Positions 46,470-57,520 of a stretch of DNA of 64,000 bases are shown in pieces. The position numbers and the translations under genes were made by a program. The notes under the pieces are model-generated. The model was given only the letters and a program-made list of their open reading frames with translations. It had not been told where the DNA came from and made no database searches. Source of the DNA: Oxytricha trifallax. Its lineage: Eukaryota > Ciliophora > Spirotrichea > Sporadotrichida > Oxytrichidae. The stretch covers positions 124,001 to 188,000 of the forward strand of contig ARYC01017122.1 of NCBI GenBank assembly GCA_000711775.1, given 5' to 3'. How positions within the stretch are numbered: position 1 is the first letter of the stretch; each line of letters opens with the position of its first letter.

Positions 46470-47200
46470 GCAAATTGTTGTATTTTCTTTACTCACTCTC
46501 TTGCAGCTACTTTGAATGAAGTCTACTATATCTATAAGCAAGTCATTCAGTAGTTTCTTATAGTGGCCTTTCACAATCCCCAATTTTATTCAATTCAATT
46601 TAACTGAGGACTGTAGGGAACATTAAATACAGGTGTAATGTTTAGCCTTTCATATTCCTTCGTTGAGTCTTTAAAAATATGGACAGATAAATTATTTACA
46701 AACAGGATTATTTCTAAGTCAGCGTACTTGTCTCTGAGCTATTAAAGGAACTTTAAGTATTACTCACTTTCTTAATCCTCTGCATTTAATTGAATATATA
46801 ATTTAAAATATCCTTATAAAATGGAACATTTAAGTCACTCTCTTAATGTGATTGACTGTCTTGTGAGATATTCCATTCTTTTTATATATGTTAGCTATGT
46901 ATTAAGCTGATATTTGAAGCTCTGGAAATTTGCAACGAAACATCACAGCCATCTAAGCGAGAGTGAAATGAGCCCGGTATTTAAGTGTCTTATCATTAAT
47001 GAGATAATCGAAGGTCTCTAACGCTTGGAATTTGTATATTATCTCTTCAAATTTAATGATAACAGATAGTAAGATCTAAAAAGTAGATAGAGATTTTATG
47101 AAGCAGCCTTGTTATAGACGTGTAATTTAAAACAGGTTTGAGTTATTCACTATTATCATCACATCCATAACGCAACTTAAACCGGAGATCTATATACTCA
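46470..47200 (-). pseudogene. TBE C transposase, internally deleted
   Basis: Both ends match the D copy, but the middle is shorter: the stretch holding the first catalytic Asp region is missing between about 46770 and 46800. Retains the second-Asp region (LFVNNLSVHI) with Asp changed, and the NxIE neighbourhood near 46590-46620. Inactive. Confidence 0.65.
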
Positions 47201-47356
47201 CTGTCATATACAGATGCCACAACTCGCATTTACTCATTTAAATTAATAATATTTTAACTATAAACCTTTACATAAACTCTAATTAAAACCCTCATAAAGT
47301 ATTTCTTAATTGTCTATTTTTATCAATCAAACTACTGAAAGGGTTAATGGGTTTTG

Positions 47357-47898
47357 ATTGTATATATTTATTTTTAAATATATTCAAATATTTAAATTAT
47401 CAAGAATTAATTAAATATAAAAAACACAGCATATCAATTGATGAGAATTATTTTGATTATCTTATTAAAATAATTAATACTTTCAAAATAAAGTACTTTG
47501 AAGTTATTTCTATGGTATCATTCTTTAAATATTTTAAGATTTTTTTTATTAATTGTTTAAATATTACTATGCATATTTAATTTCAATATTATTACATTAT
47601 ATTGTATGATGGATTTAACACCGATAGCGACATCCTATATAACATTTCTGTTCAATTTTCTTAACTTTTACTTTAATTTAACTATATTATTTATTATCAA
47701 TTTATAATTTTAATGATTTTATAATTATTATAATTGAATTAAAATTAGTTATTAAATTATAAATAATAAAATAATTTAAGATTTTCTTCGTTGTGGAAAA
47801 AAATCTAAATTAGCATAAAAATTAAGTGTAATCCTATTATAACAATTCAAATTGAGTTTAACAATTTTTTAAATTCTTGGAAATATGATATACAATGA
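47357..47898 (+). CDS. MDS, right part, interrupted by TBE C
   Basis: Continues 43375-43438 after TBE excision: CIYLFLNIFKYLNYQELIKY, KKHSISIDENYFDYLIKIIN and further, free of TGA for 179 codons to 47896-47898. The codon count across the junction is exact. Hydrophobic and aromatic-rich; family not recognised. The last third is A+T-rich and may be IES. Confidence 0.6.
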
Positions 47899-48039
47899 TT
47901 TAGCTAATTTTTAATTGCAAAATATGTAGCAATAATAAAAAAATTAAGCTAACTTAAATTCTTTTAGAAGTATTCAAAAGCCATTATTTTTATAAAATGA
48001 AAACTAAATATACACAATAAATAATTTATTGATTGAGTT

Positions 48040-48205
48040 TTATTCCAAATTAATATAAAGGAGCGATAATAATAAATTTTAATTCATCTCCCTTGTCTAT
48101 TTTTAAGTCGGCGATTAAATTTGTGATAGTCTCTTTGTCTTCCTTTACATCATCGCATTTTAACTTTTTGATAACAATTGATTCTATTTCCTCAATGATG
48201 TCTAT
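48040..48205 (-). CDS. MDS of a minus-strand gene (gene D)
   Basis: Encodes IIEEIESIVIKKLKCDDVKE, DKETITNLIADLKIDKGDEL. Pointer GTCTA at 48201-48205 pairs with 48390-48394 and joins NAVYSV/DIIEEIES in phase over a 189-bp IES. Unknown function. Confidence 0.65.
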
Positions 48206-48389
48206 ATATTATAATCTATAGATAGATAGAAAGATTTAAGCTTAAAGGCGGCAATTAATAAAATAGGGATGGAAATTTAATTGAGATCTCTACTATATAT
48301 TAATCCTTCTCATTTGATGTGTGGTTTATATATTTAATAACTCTATATTAGTTAGTTTGAATATTAGAGTTATATATTTACCTACCTTA

Positions 48390-48565
48390 GTCTACAGAAT
48401 ACACAGCGTTTAACTTAATTGTCTCGATCAGAATCAATCGGTTCACCAATGGAGTATCATTGTTGCAATTAGATTACAGTTTGATCCTGTCTCTAATATA
48501 CATCAAGTGGGATTGTTAACCAATGGCTTTGATGATCTAAAAACTGTACTCATTCAATCAAGACA
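48390..48565 (-). CDS. MDS of gene D, G+C-rich
   Basis: The minus frame reads NEYSFQIIKAIGQQSHLMYI, RDRIKLQSNCNNDTPLVNRL, ILIETIKLNAVYSVD, and continues via pointer TAGAC into 48205-48040. The block is near 40% G+C. Plus frames are partly open too, so the strand is likely rather than certain. Confidence 0.5.
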
Positions 48566-48790
48566 AAGTAGCCAATAACCCCATCTTTTTATAATGATTC
48601 TTTCGTGCCCCTAGTTGTAGAAAGACTTGGAGCTTCGGCGTAGATTCAAACCAATGTGAATGGCGTAGTCACGACTTATTCTTGGGGTCCATTTCCTTTG
48701 CCTCTTAACTAAATCAGCTTCTGCACCTATTGTTGGCCCAATCTCGACGCTCACGCATTAAGTATGACTTTTTATAATATATGTTGGAAA
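48566..48790. other. G+C-rich block, coding frame unresolved
   Basis: About 45-47% G+C, the richest non-TBE patch. Open on plus (FVPLVVERLGASAQ, then TYSWGPFPLPLNQISFCTYC) and on minus (VKRQRKWTPRISRDYAIHIG). Probably an MDS of a conserved gene, but neither strand can be chosen by eye. Confidence 0.35.
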
Positions 48791-48907
48791 TTACTATTTA
48801 ATTTAGCTTAAGTTAAATAATGTAATTTCTGTAATTTGGAAGATTAATTTTGTTTTTAGAACATTAATAAAATAGTGTCATTTTGAATATATGTATTGCA
48901 TAATAAA

Positions 48908-49084
48908 ATATGTACTCGAGATTGATTAAATTATTTACTACATATTTCATACCTGCTAAAGTAGCATCTGATTTATCTGAAAGAGATGTATGTTTTGGAA
49001 TATTGGCAAGATATGTAAAGTATTCATTGAAAATTATTTAAGAAATCTCCTTTTATATTCTATATAAAAGGGAATATGAGAGTT
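48908..49084 (+). CDS. MDS candidate, plus strand
   Basis: From ATG it reads MYSRLIKLFTTYFIPAKVAS, DLSERDVCFGILARYVKYSL, KIIQEISFYILYKREYES and TGA. Well-balanced codon use and composition. Unknown product. Confidence 0.55.
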
Positions 49085-50520
49085 GAAAAATTATAATGAA
49101 ATAATTAAACCCACAAGTCTTATTAATAAATGAATAATAGCACAATTATTAATTCTTGTTTAAAAATTAAATTAATTTTGAATGTTTGCTTTACAAAATA
49201 AAATTAAAATTAGGATCAATAGATTTTAAGGCAGCTTTGAGAAAAAAACTTATAAATGTTTTTTATTCACTCTGCATGGATATTTACTATTCAAGAAGCT
49301 TAATAATTATAAATAAGTTTAATTTTGATTAAAGATTAATAAATAAATATTATTTAAATTCTATCAAAGTGAATTATTATAAGTTTATAAAAAACCCCTC
49401 TATTAAGAAATCGATCTTAAATATAAATATAATTTTGTTGTGGATAAATATTTGATATAATGTATAAATATTATTGAGAGCGATTGTTAAGAAAAATTAT
49501 ATTTTTATATAGTTCTCTTAAATTTATTTAATAAAATTTAATTAATACAAGAAATAATTATTAAAATAAAATATCCTTTATCTCAACATTGGAATGATTT
49601 TAATTATAAGTTAAATAAGATAATCTTAAATAATTTTAAATATTTTTTCTAAAGATTACTCCAATAAAGTCGAGCTAAATTTGGATTTTCAATCAATGAA
49701 TCCAAGGTCAGCCAATTTTGTCAACTATAACTGACACTAATTTTATTTATAATAAATTATTATAAATTCAATTTCTATTTTTCGAATGTATTCCTACAAT
49801 AATATAGGAAAAACTCCTATCAATTTTTCCTTAATAAATTAATATTAGACAAAAAAGGAGTTTAATGAGATTAATTAAAAATTATTTATACTCCAATAAA
49901 CAATTAAAAATAATAGTTTTGCATGTTTTCCTTTTAAGATATTAACTTCATTATTTTTATTATCCATTGCATATTTGCATTAATTCTTTTCAATTTTAGT
50001 TAAATTCATCGATATATGTTTTTGAAAATGTAACTCATTACATATTATATTCCATTTCATCAGTTTTAACAAAAAATGTAATTATATATATTTAAAGCTA
50101 AAATAAATAATTTAATAATTAACACTAAAATAAAAACTAAATAACATATCTAGAATATTACTAAAAAATTAAATATGCATTATATAATAGAATTATTTAA
50201 AATCTTAATGTCTTTTTTCACGTTTGATAATGACTTGATAAAATAATTATATAGCATATTTTCGTTAATTAATGAATAAAAATTTTATATTTAGAATAAA
50301 ACTAGTTCTATCAAGATTTATAAGATTATTATTGCTAAAATACAAAATATTAGGAAATTGCAAAATTTTTAATTAAAATAAACTGCCATTATATTGATGT
50401 AGTAATTATAAATATAAATAACTTTAAATAATGCCTATAAACTTAGAGCATAATTTCATATTTTGTTTGAAAATATATAACTGCTCTTAATTATAAGTAA
50501 CTTTTTTTATTTATTTTTTT
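49085..50520. other. A+T-rich stretch with half of a palindromic MITE
   Basis: Apart from the P4 fragment no coding block or repeat was recognised. Confidence 0.35.
49650..49805. repeat. Palindromic MITE P4, half copy
   Basis: One arm only, with AGTCGAGCTAAATTT, CCAAGGTCAGCCAATTTTGT and the terminal TGTATTCCTACAATA shared with P1 and P2. The other arm is missing. Confidence 0.6.
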
Positions 50521-50521
50521 T

Positions 50522-50764
50522 AGAATTTCTTAAATCATTCTATTTCAGCGAAGCAGATTCTTAAATGCATATGTAAAGTATTTATGTATTGTAGTTGCGT
50601 TATTAGTGCGAGGGAATTTGAAGTATTTTCTCCTATTTATAATTTTTAAATCATAGATTCTTGCAAAATATATCTAAACTTCTCATAACTGCTTTTCAAC
50701 ATGCTTAACTATAGATAAACTAGAATTTTGTTATCATGAAGTTAGCAAAAATAAATATTTATGA
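50522..50764 (+). CDS. MDS, plus-strand gene E region
   Basis: 81 codons to TGA 50762-50764 read FLNAYVKYLCIVVALLVRGN, LKYFLLFIIFKSQILAKYIQ, then CFSTCLTIDKLEFCYHEVSK. Hydrophobic centre suggests membrane segments. Possibly the same gene as the blocks at 51943-52478. Confidence 0.55.
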
Positions 50765-51184
50765 ATATAAAATGAGTATAAACAGTGAATATTACTTAGA
50801 AATGCTGTAGTTTATAGAAACCTCTCTAATCCAATTTATTTCAATGTAATCAAATTATAATCTGTTTTAATTTATCTTGATTTAAAAATTTAATTTCGAA
50901 AAATTCATATACAATATTAGGAATTCTATTGACTCCTTAATTTTCACTAAGGTTAGCTTATTATTCAAAATTAATTTCCATAAGGTTGAAATAGAATATA
51001 GTTTTATCACAATTTTTGTTAAATCTAAAAAGAATTAAGATTAATTTTAAAAGGAAAATCTTTTATTAGTTAAACTTATCCTATATAGTAGTAGCTTATC
51101 AATACATTTATAAGGACCCAAAACATATAAAATTTTGATAGTTAAAGTTAAAGTTGTTTAAAATTTATCTATGAAAATGAACGA

Positions 51185-51598
51185 GAGACAACGTTTTTAA
51201 AGGTTGTCTCTTGACTCATATTATTGAAATTTTGTCTCTTTATTATTATTAAAGTTATTAATACTGATATCTCAGTATGCAATTATTATTAGCTAATTAG
51301 AGTTTGATTTAATTTAGAGATATTCTCTACCAATATATTTAATTCCTTAAGGAACTATATATATATCCATATGGATTTTTAGGGGGCCTTTTAATGATTC
51401 TTTAATCATATTAATGGACATTACATTGTTGAAATTAAAAAATAGATCATTATTCTAAGTCAATTTGGATTTGCGCAAATTCCATTAAGATTGTTAAAGT
51501 TTAATTATGAGATATTAATGTATTTTAAAATTATTATCGAGAGACAACCTTTTAAAACGTTGTCTCGAGATATAACATTAAAAAAAGTTGTCTCTTGA
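51185..51598. repeat. Foldback element with GAGACAACGTT hairpin ends
   Basis: Hairpins GAGACAACGTTTTTAAAGG.. at 51185-51210 and GAGACAACCTTTTAAAACG.. at 51541-51566, with a third partial unit GTTGTCTCTTGA at 51587-51598. Behaves as a small TIR element of about 400 bp. No other copy in the window. Confidence 0.6.
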
Positions 51599-51847
51599 AT
51601 AATATCACAAATATCATTTATGATATTAAAGTTAAAGTGTGATATTTAATTATTTATTTATAATTATTTATTAAATATGGAAAGGTGAAGGTACACTATA
51701 AGCATTTTCATTAGCTCCTTATATTAAAAATTTAACTGATATGGCTATTTATAATTGTATAAGTAGAGCTATATTAGCATAAATAAAATACGATTAAAGT
51801 GAAGTTATTTTAAATTTTACAAATTAAGATCACATTTTTAGTATATA

Positions 51848-51944
51848 TTATGTATTTTCATATATATATTATAGACGCTTTACCAACTTTTAAAAAGTTG
51901 GTAACACTTTTGTAATTATAATAATTTTCTGAAAATACATAATC
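51848..51944. repeat. About 100-bp foldback element
   Basis: Outer arms TTATGTATTTTCA / TGAAAATACATAA and an inner palindrome TTACCAACTT..AAGTTGGTAA. It abuts the start of the MDS at 51943. Confidence 0.6.
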
Positions 51945-52299
51945 TTCGACTTTAACGGTTATAAAAAAGAATGACAATGAAGTAATTATTAAAATCATAT
52001 ACATCTACGAGTTTATTGTCTCTATTGTTAACTTATTTTCCACATCATTTAACCAGATTTACTAAGATAAAGAGTAAAAAAAATTAAATGATCTTGCTAG
52101 TTTTCTATTCCGAAAATTCATTTAATTGAAAATCCTATTTTATAATAATTTAATGAAATTTTTTATTTTCATATTTTAGCATAATGAAGCTAATTTTATA
52201 ACATATATAATTAATGAAAGAAAAAATATAATGATTAGAGTGTTGTACATTAGATTCAAAGGCTCCAAGAAATAATTTTAAATTTTATTGAGGTTTTGA
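51943..52299 (+). CDS. MDS of gene E
   Basis: 119 codons free of TGA: STLTVIKKNDNEVIIKIIYI, YEFIVSIVNLFSTSFNQIYQ, DKEQKKLNDLASFLFRKFIQ, and RVLYIRFKGSKK. Pointer AAATA leads in phase to 52392-52478 (QHDIEVKDKILLLNN). Not recognised. Confidence 0.6.
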
Positions 52300-52391
52300 G
52301 GATAAATACCTGAATCTATGATTTTATATCAATATAAAATACCCTAATAAATCTTTGAAAATATTTATAGGGTATTTTAAGAGTAAAATAG

Positions 52392-52478
52392 CATGATATC
52401 GAAGTCAAAGACAAAATATTGTTACTCAATAATGTCGAAAAGGCTAGAATTGTTATAGCTTTTATCATTTTATTTTGA
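52392..52478 (+). CDS. MDS of gene E
   Basis: Encodes HDIEVKDKILLLNNVEKARI, VIAF. Possible continuation by pointer TTATA to the short block ending at the TBE D left edge (SKYNDESFTT). Confidence 0.55.
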   Translation, partial: HDIEVKDKILLLNNVEKARIVIAFIILF

Positions 52479-52508
52479 AATAAATATTTTTAAAAAAAAG
52501 CATTTTTA

Positions 52509-52647
52509 AATCAAATTAATATTTAAGGTAATTTAAAGGTAAGTAATAAGCCAGATTCAACTTAAAATCAATTCATATTGTTTTATAAAAAATGTAGAAT
52601 TTCGCTATTTACTTGCCTATAAATTGACCTTAAATATTAATTTGATT
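52509..52647. repeat. 139-bp foldback element
   Basis: 38-bp arms AATCAAATTAATATTTAAGG / CCTTAAATATTAATTTGATT, nearly perfect, lying in the IES between the gene E MDSs and TBE D. A 17-bp palindrome pair (AAAATACCCTAATAAAT) lies at 52336-52378. Confidence 0.7.
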
Positions 52648-52849
52648 AAATCGCTTTTTTTAATTTATATCAAAATATAATGATGAAAGCTTTACGACAT
52701 TCAAAACCCCCAAAACCCCTGAAGTTGTTTGATTGAGTTTTTGATTGATGAAAGTAGATTATTAACGCATGCTTTATTAGGGTTTAAATAGGGTTTATGT
52801 AAGGGTTTAGGGTTATAATGTAATGTAAATTAGTGTATAATGCAAGTGT

Positions 52850-54274
52850 TTTATATTTATTATTCACTCAAACAGTACGTTGGCATCATGAGGCAGCTTT
52901 CTAAACTTTATTTCTCCTATCCAACTTACAATTTAGTCTATTGTATGGTCATCTCTGTGATTAGGCTTAATAATTATCTACTCAGCCATATCTTTCATTC
53001 TATCTTTTATCTTATTCTAGTCTAGATATTGCTGTTTTCTCTGTTTTGGATCTTTCTCTCTTTTGCAGTTATAGTAATCATTTATTGCCATATCGCATTC
53101 ACAAATAATTGCTGCTAGAGCCCGTATATCCCACTTAATATCACCATCTCTCGAGTCCTCTCTTTCTGGAAAGTATCCAGGAGTACCATACACGTTGCAA
53201 AGTCCTGAAACTTCAGCTCTCTATGATCTATTGAAATCTATTATTACTACTCTGAGAGGTGAAAAGTCAAGCATTAAATTCTCAGGCTTCAAATCTCTAT
53301 GAACATATCCAAGAGTGTGCAGCTCCTCAATGCCTTAGCAAGATTTGTAAGAATAAGATGTAACTATTTTGGTATCCTTTGATCTTAAATGTAGTCTCTT
53401 AATGTTATTTAGTATAGAGGAAGTCGAAAAGCTACATGATCTTGAACAAGCAGAATAGCATCGAGCTTTATTATAAATCTGCACTATCTATCTCTTGACT
53501 TTGTAAGTGCTTGGTATTCATTTACGAATTCCATTTGATACTTGTCATCGCATTTGAAGTAGCTGAACGGATATATCTTGTATGTGAACTACTTATCTGT
53601 TATGACTTTCTTCTCAAATTTATCCTCAAGGATAAGATAACTTTCTTTACACTCTTTAAGGTATATTAAATTCAATATTGGAAGGTTAAGTGCTTCTTAA
53701 GAGTGATTTTTAGTATCTCTGAGGCTGTGAGGTTTCTTACTGCTTTAATAAGTTTATTTTCTTTCTTTACTCTTTGTTCCAAAGTTTCTAAAGAGTCTCT
53801 TGGCTTTCTTTTTTAAAGGAAAACCTCACCAGTCTCTGGATATATTACTTCAAACTTTTTGCCATGATGGTTTTATAGATGAACTTTTAGATCCCTTGAT
53901 GATTGTATTACTTATTGCAGTAAGGGGGGAAATATTTTCCATCTATCTTATCATGCTTAAGATAGAGCTTGGCCTTGTTAAAATGCTGCTCTAAAATATG
54001 ACGCTTAAGAGTAGATTTATAAAGGGAAGTTCTTCTCACACTCTTCACTTTCTCTTCCTCCTATTCAACAATTTTCATTGGAAATTTGCATTTTTAACTC
54101 TGCATTTCTGTTAACAACTGAATTGCTATTCTAAGTCTGATACCTAAAGTTAGAAAATTTCAGGTTTGTACTAGGTAGAGGCATCTCAAGTCTCAATTTT
54201 CTTTTGATTCATGAAAGAAAGATTTTGCTGGCAATGCCAAGCAATGCCGCTTTTCTAAGTAAGCTGCCGCTCAT
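52850..54274 (-). pseudogene. TBE D zinc-finger/kinase gene
   Basis: Starts at ATG 54274 (MSGSLLRKAALLG). C2H2-like segments lie near 53800-54050 and a [21 protein letters not shown] loop near 53250-53330, followed by a YGTPGYFPERED-like segment near 53165. Broken by stops, including one early TGA near 54210, and by frameshifts. Confidence 0.7.
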
Positions 54275-55089
54275 TTTTAAATACTATTAATAATTATAAA
54301 AGCTATTTAAATTCTACCTTTATACAAGGTAAGAGCATATCATCAAAGGTTTAGAGAGAATTAATGAGAACAGAGTACAAGACATAAGTTTTATATTTCT
54401 TAAATTTAGTGATAAATATATTTAATAATAAATCCATTTTATTTATTAAAATGCACCTAAATGTGTATTGTGAAGTTAGGTGGTGCCCCCAAGGCTGTTG
54501 TTGTAAATTTAGGAGGGGAGGTTTTAAAAATTAATATTTTTGATGTACCTCCTAATACGGTTTTGAACTTTAATATAACCACCTAATTAAGTTTAAATAA
54601 ATTAGGAGCACCCCCTAATTAAATTAATTATTTAATTAAGATAAATTTAATGGAGAAAGTTTGATAAAAATGGAAGTCAAACTTTAAAACTTGGAGAAAG
54701 TTCTTCCATCTTTCTCTTACTATCTTATTCAGGTTGACCTCCAGTTGGATCTCTCTATTTAATAGTAAAATTCTAGTTAGTTTATAATGGATATCCATAA
54801 TTTTAAATTTCATAAACATTTATAGAAAGTGGAAGCAAGATGGAGTCTATGAATAATGCAATGAAGAGAATACAATCTCAAGAATTGATAGGAAAATTTC
54901 TAAGTAAGGACCTCTATAGATATTTGGTAGAGCAAGGTAAACTTTTAACAAATACTAATATATTAACCATAGTTGGATTAAAAACCCCAAAACACCTTAA
55001 TGAGGTTTATAAGTGCTTTGATTTGTAAGGAATTTGTTAGGAGTTGGGGTAATTTATTAAATGTGAGACTCAAATTACAAGCTTTTGGG

Positions 55090-56092
55090 GTCTATTTTTA
55101 ATGAAGAGTATATAGATTTAGTGTTTAAACTGCGTTATGGATGTGATATGTATAGTGAATAAATCAAACCAGTACTGAACTATAAGTCTATTGCACTGCT
55201 CTTAAAGCGTAGTCCATCAACTGTTCGCTCTCACTGCTTGAAAGCTGTGTAATTAAAGCAATAATAGCTGAATTCTTAGCCTAAGAGGAAGTCAAAGTTT
55301 CTATAGAAGCATATTGACTATCTTATTAATGAAAAAACTTTGAAGTATTGGGCTCACTTCTCTCTCGACTAACGAGCTATTATGTTTCACCGCCAGTTCC
55401 CTGAGTTGAAGATCTCTGCATAATCTGTTGCAAACATTTATAAACGAAACTGTATCTCTTACAAAGGTGTAAATCGTATCAAGAGAGTTATTGATTTCAC
55501 TCTGCCATTTTACAACAATTACTTAAATTATATTTATAATTAAATGCAGAGAGCTTAATAGAATAATATTAAGTTTATTCATGTTGACGAAGCTGTGTTT
55601 GCCTTCAACACTTTCATATAGAAGTCTTGGTATAAGAGGCATAGTAATATAGAAGTATATGACTAAAAACTCAAGGTATAAACAATGGCAATTCTTGGAG
55701 GAATTAGCGAGGATGCTGGTTTAGAAACTTATGTTATTCATCCTTGCTCTATTAAGACAGAGCAGTATATATAAGTTCTTAGAACAGCTGAGAGAGAAGT
55801 ACCCTGAATAAGAGATTATACTGTTTGTTGATAATCTTTCTGATCATAAGACTAAAGATGCAAGGAAGAGTTATGAACAACTAAGAATAACACCAGTGTT
55901 CAACGCGCCTTACAGCCCATAGTTTAATTCTACTGGGGTATACTAAAAAGTCATTATAAGAAACTGCTGCTATACCACTTGATGCATGACCTACCTATCG
56001 ATACAGTAGACTTTATTAAAAGCTCAGCAAAGAGAGTAGATAATCAGTTAGCTTAAAAGTGTGCGAAAGAAGGGAGAGTGAATGAATATTGA
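55090..56092 (+). pseudogene. TBE E DDE transposase, catalytic Glu deleted
   Basis: The longest readable transposase: EEYIDLVFKLRYGCDMYSEQ through HVDEAVFAF (first Asp), a 2-bp shift near 55768, LFVDNLSDHKT (second Asp) and PYSPQFN. A 10-bp deletion at about 55927 removes the IE of NxIE, so the third catalytic residue is gone. Ends at TGA 56090-56092. Confidence 0.85.
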
Positions 56093-56125
56093 TAAGTTTT
56101 GTAGTTAAGTTAATCAATATATAAG

Positions 56126-56782
56126 TCACATTTAAAATTCTTTAGTTGGAGCTGGCTTCTCTTTCTTTTCTTCTACTTCTTGCTTCCCTCCTCCTAAGTT
56201 TCTTCTCTTGCAGCCAGCTACAGCATCTATGTTCATTGACTCTGGAGGCTAAATATTTGAATAAAGTCTCTTGCTAACTTCATAATTTGTCTGCGACTTT
56301 CGCTCTCTGTGAAGCTTGTTCTATTCCTTCATCAAGAAGATGCCAGTACCAGATTTTTCTAAAAAGTTAATCAACAAATCTTACTTAAAATAAAAGGGTG
56401 CTTATACAGCTTTGATAGCCAGCTCTCACTTATTTGATCCCTTGTTTGTCCTTATCTTCTGAAGAGATGCTGTACCTTTTCTTATGAGATTCTATCAAGT
56501 AATCTCCTTTAATCGTTGCTAGTATCCCAAAGAAATAATTTCTTTCAGGTATTTTATTTGACAACTACTTCTTAGTAGGGAGGTACTGCGAAACCTCTGA
56601 GTCGCTCATAGGATCATCATATAAGTTAGTCACTGAAATCTCTAGATAGTTTCAATGCTTTCTTCTCTTCGCAGAGTATAGCTCTTAGAAATAAAATTTT
56701 AGTACCTTCTATCGTTGGAAGGAACAAACCAACTACATAATCAAGATTAGTTACTATGAGTTGCATCATTTATTGACTCCAT
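56126..56782 (-). pseudogene. TBE E 22-kDa gene, internally deleted
   Basis: ATG 56782 and TGA 56126-56128, but about 115 bp encoding roughly residues 8-45 are missing at 56757-56767, and about 30 bp are missing near 56650. The C-terminal basic tail ends KPAPTKEFQM. Confidence 0.8.
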
Positions 56783-56984
56783 CTTGTTTACAGATCTATG
56801 AAATGATATTCAAATTTAAGTTTATTGATTTCAATTATTTACCTCTGTATAACTTACTATTTAATATGAGCATCCTATAGGAGGTCAACCTCTAAGAAGG
56901 ATATGGAGAAGGTTATGAGAACTGGTTTCAAACTTGAGAGATTTATATCAATTTCTACTGTTATTGTTCCATATTTTTAAATTT

Positions 56985-57165
56985 AAATTGGTACGTACTT
57001 AACTAGGAGCAGCTTCAAAAATGCTAGTACTTAATTAGGGGCATTAATTAAAGCTAGTACTTAATAATTAGGAGCACCCTAATTTTAGTTATAAAATCAC
57101 AAAATACCTCCTAAAACAGTACGTACTTAATTAGGTGCACCTCCTAAATCGGTACGTACTATAAT
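56985..57165. repeat. CCTAATTAAGTAC repeat cluster, TBE E
   Basis: Same array as in A and B between the divergent genes; a related array lies in TBE D at 54450-54650 and in TBE C at 45215-45410. Confidence 0.65.
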
Positions 57166-57520
57166 CAACATATTATTGAAAGTGAAAATGGTTACTTCCT
57201 CACCCATATGTAGAGCTGGATCGTCTCTTAAAACTCATAATTCTTCTCAATACTCTAAGAACTTCACTTGAAACTTATAGGCTTGCAAAGCTCTCTTATA
57301 AGCTCTCAGTTATAGAGGCAGTTTTATAATTTTAAATTAAAATTTAAATATGAGCACTAACATTTTAAGAAAAATAACAGCACTTCCATCAAACTAATTG
57401 AGACTTACCTTTGGCAACAATAAAAAGTGTGATAGCTGTGAGAAGAACTCTCATAAAGAACTACCATAGCTATCAATTGAGGTCTCTGTTATTAAAATAA
57501 AAATTAATAATAGAAAATAA

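Larger units (their letters stand above)
43439..47356. mobile_element. TBE C, second TBE subfamily
   Basis: 3918 bp, ATT duplications at 43436-43438 and 47357-47359. The inverted repeats differ from those of A, B and E after the telomeric part (TTAGTTTGATTTAGTTTT...) and match those of TBE D, so C and D form another subfamily. Order: kinase (minus), spacer, 22-kDa (plus), transposase (minus). The telomere repeats are degraded at the right end (GGGTTAATGGGTTTTG). Confidence 0.9.

Noticed and set aside
47347..47580. Standard-code ORF starting inside the TBE C right end
   Set aside because: The ATG lies in the TBE inverted repeat. The true coding frame begins left of TBE C and continues after its excision.
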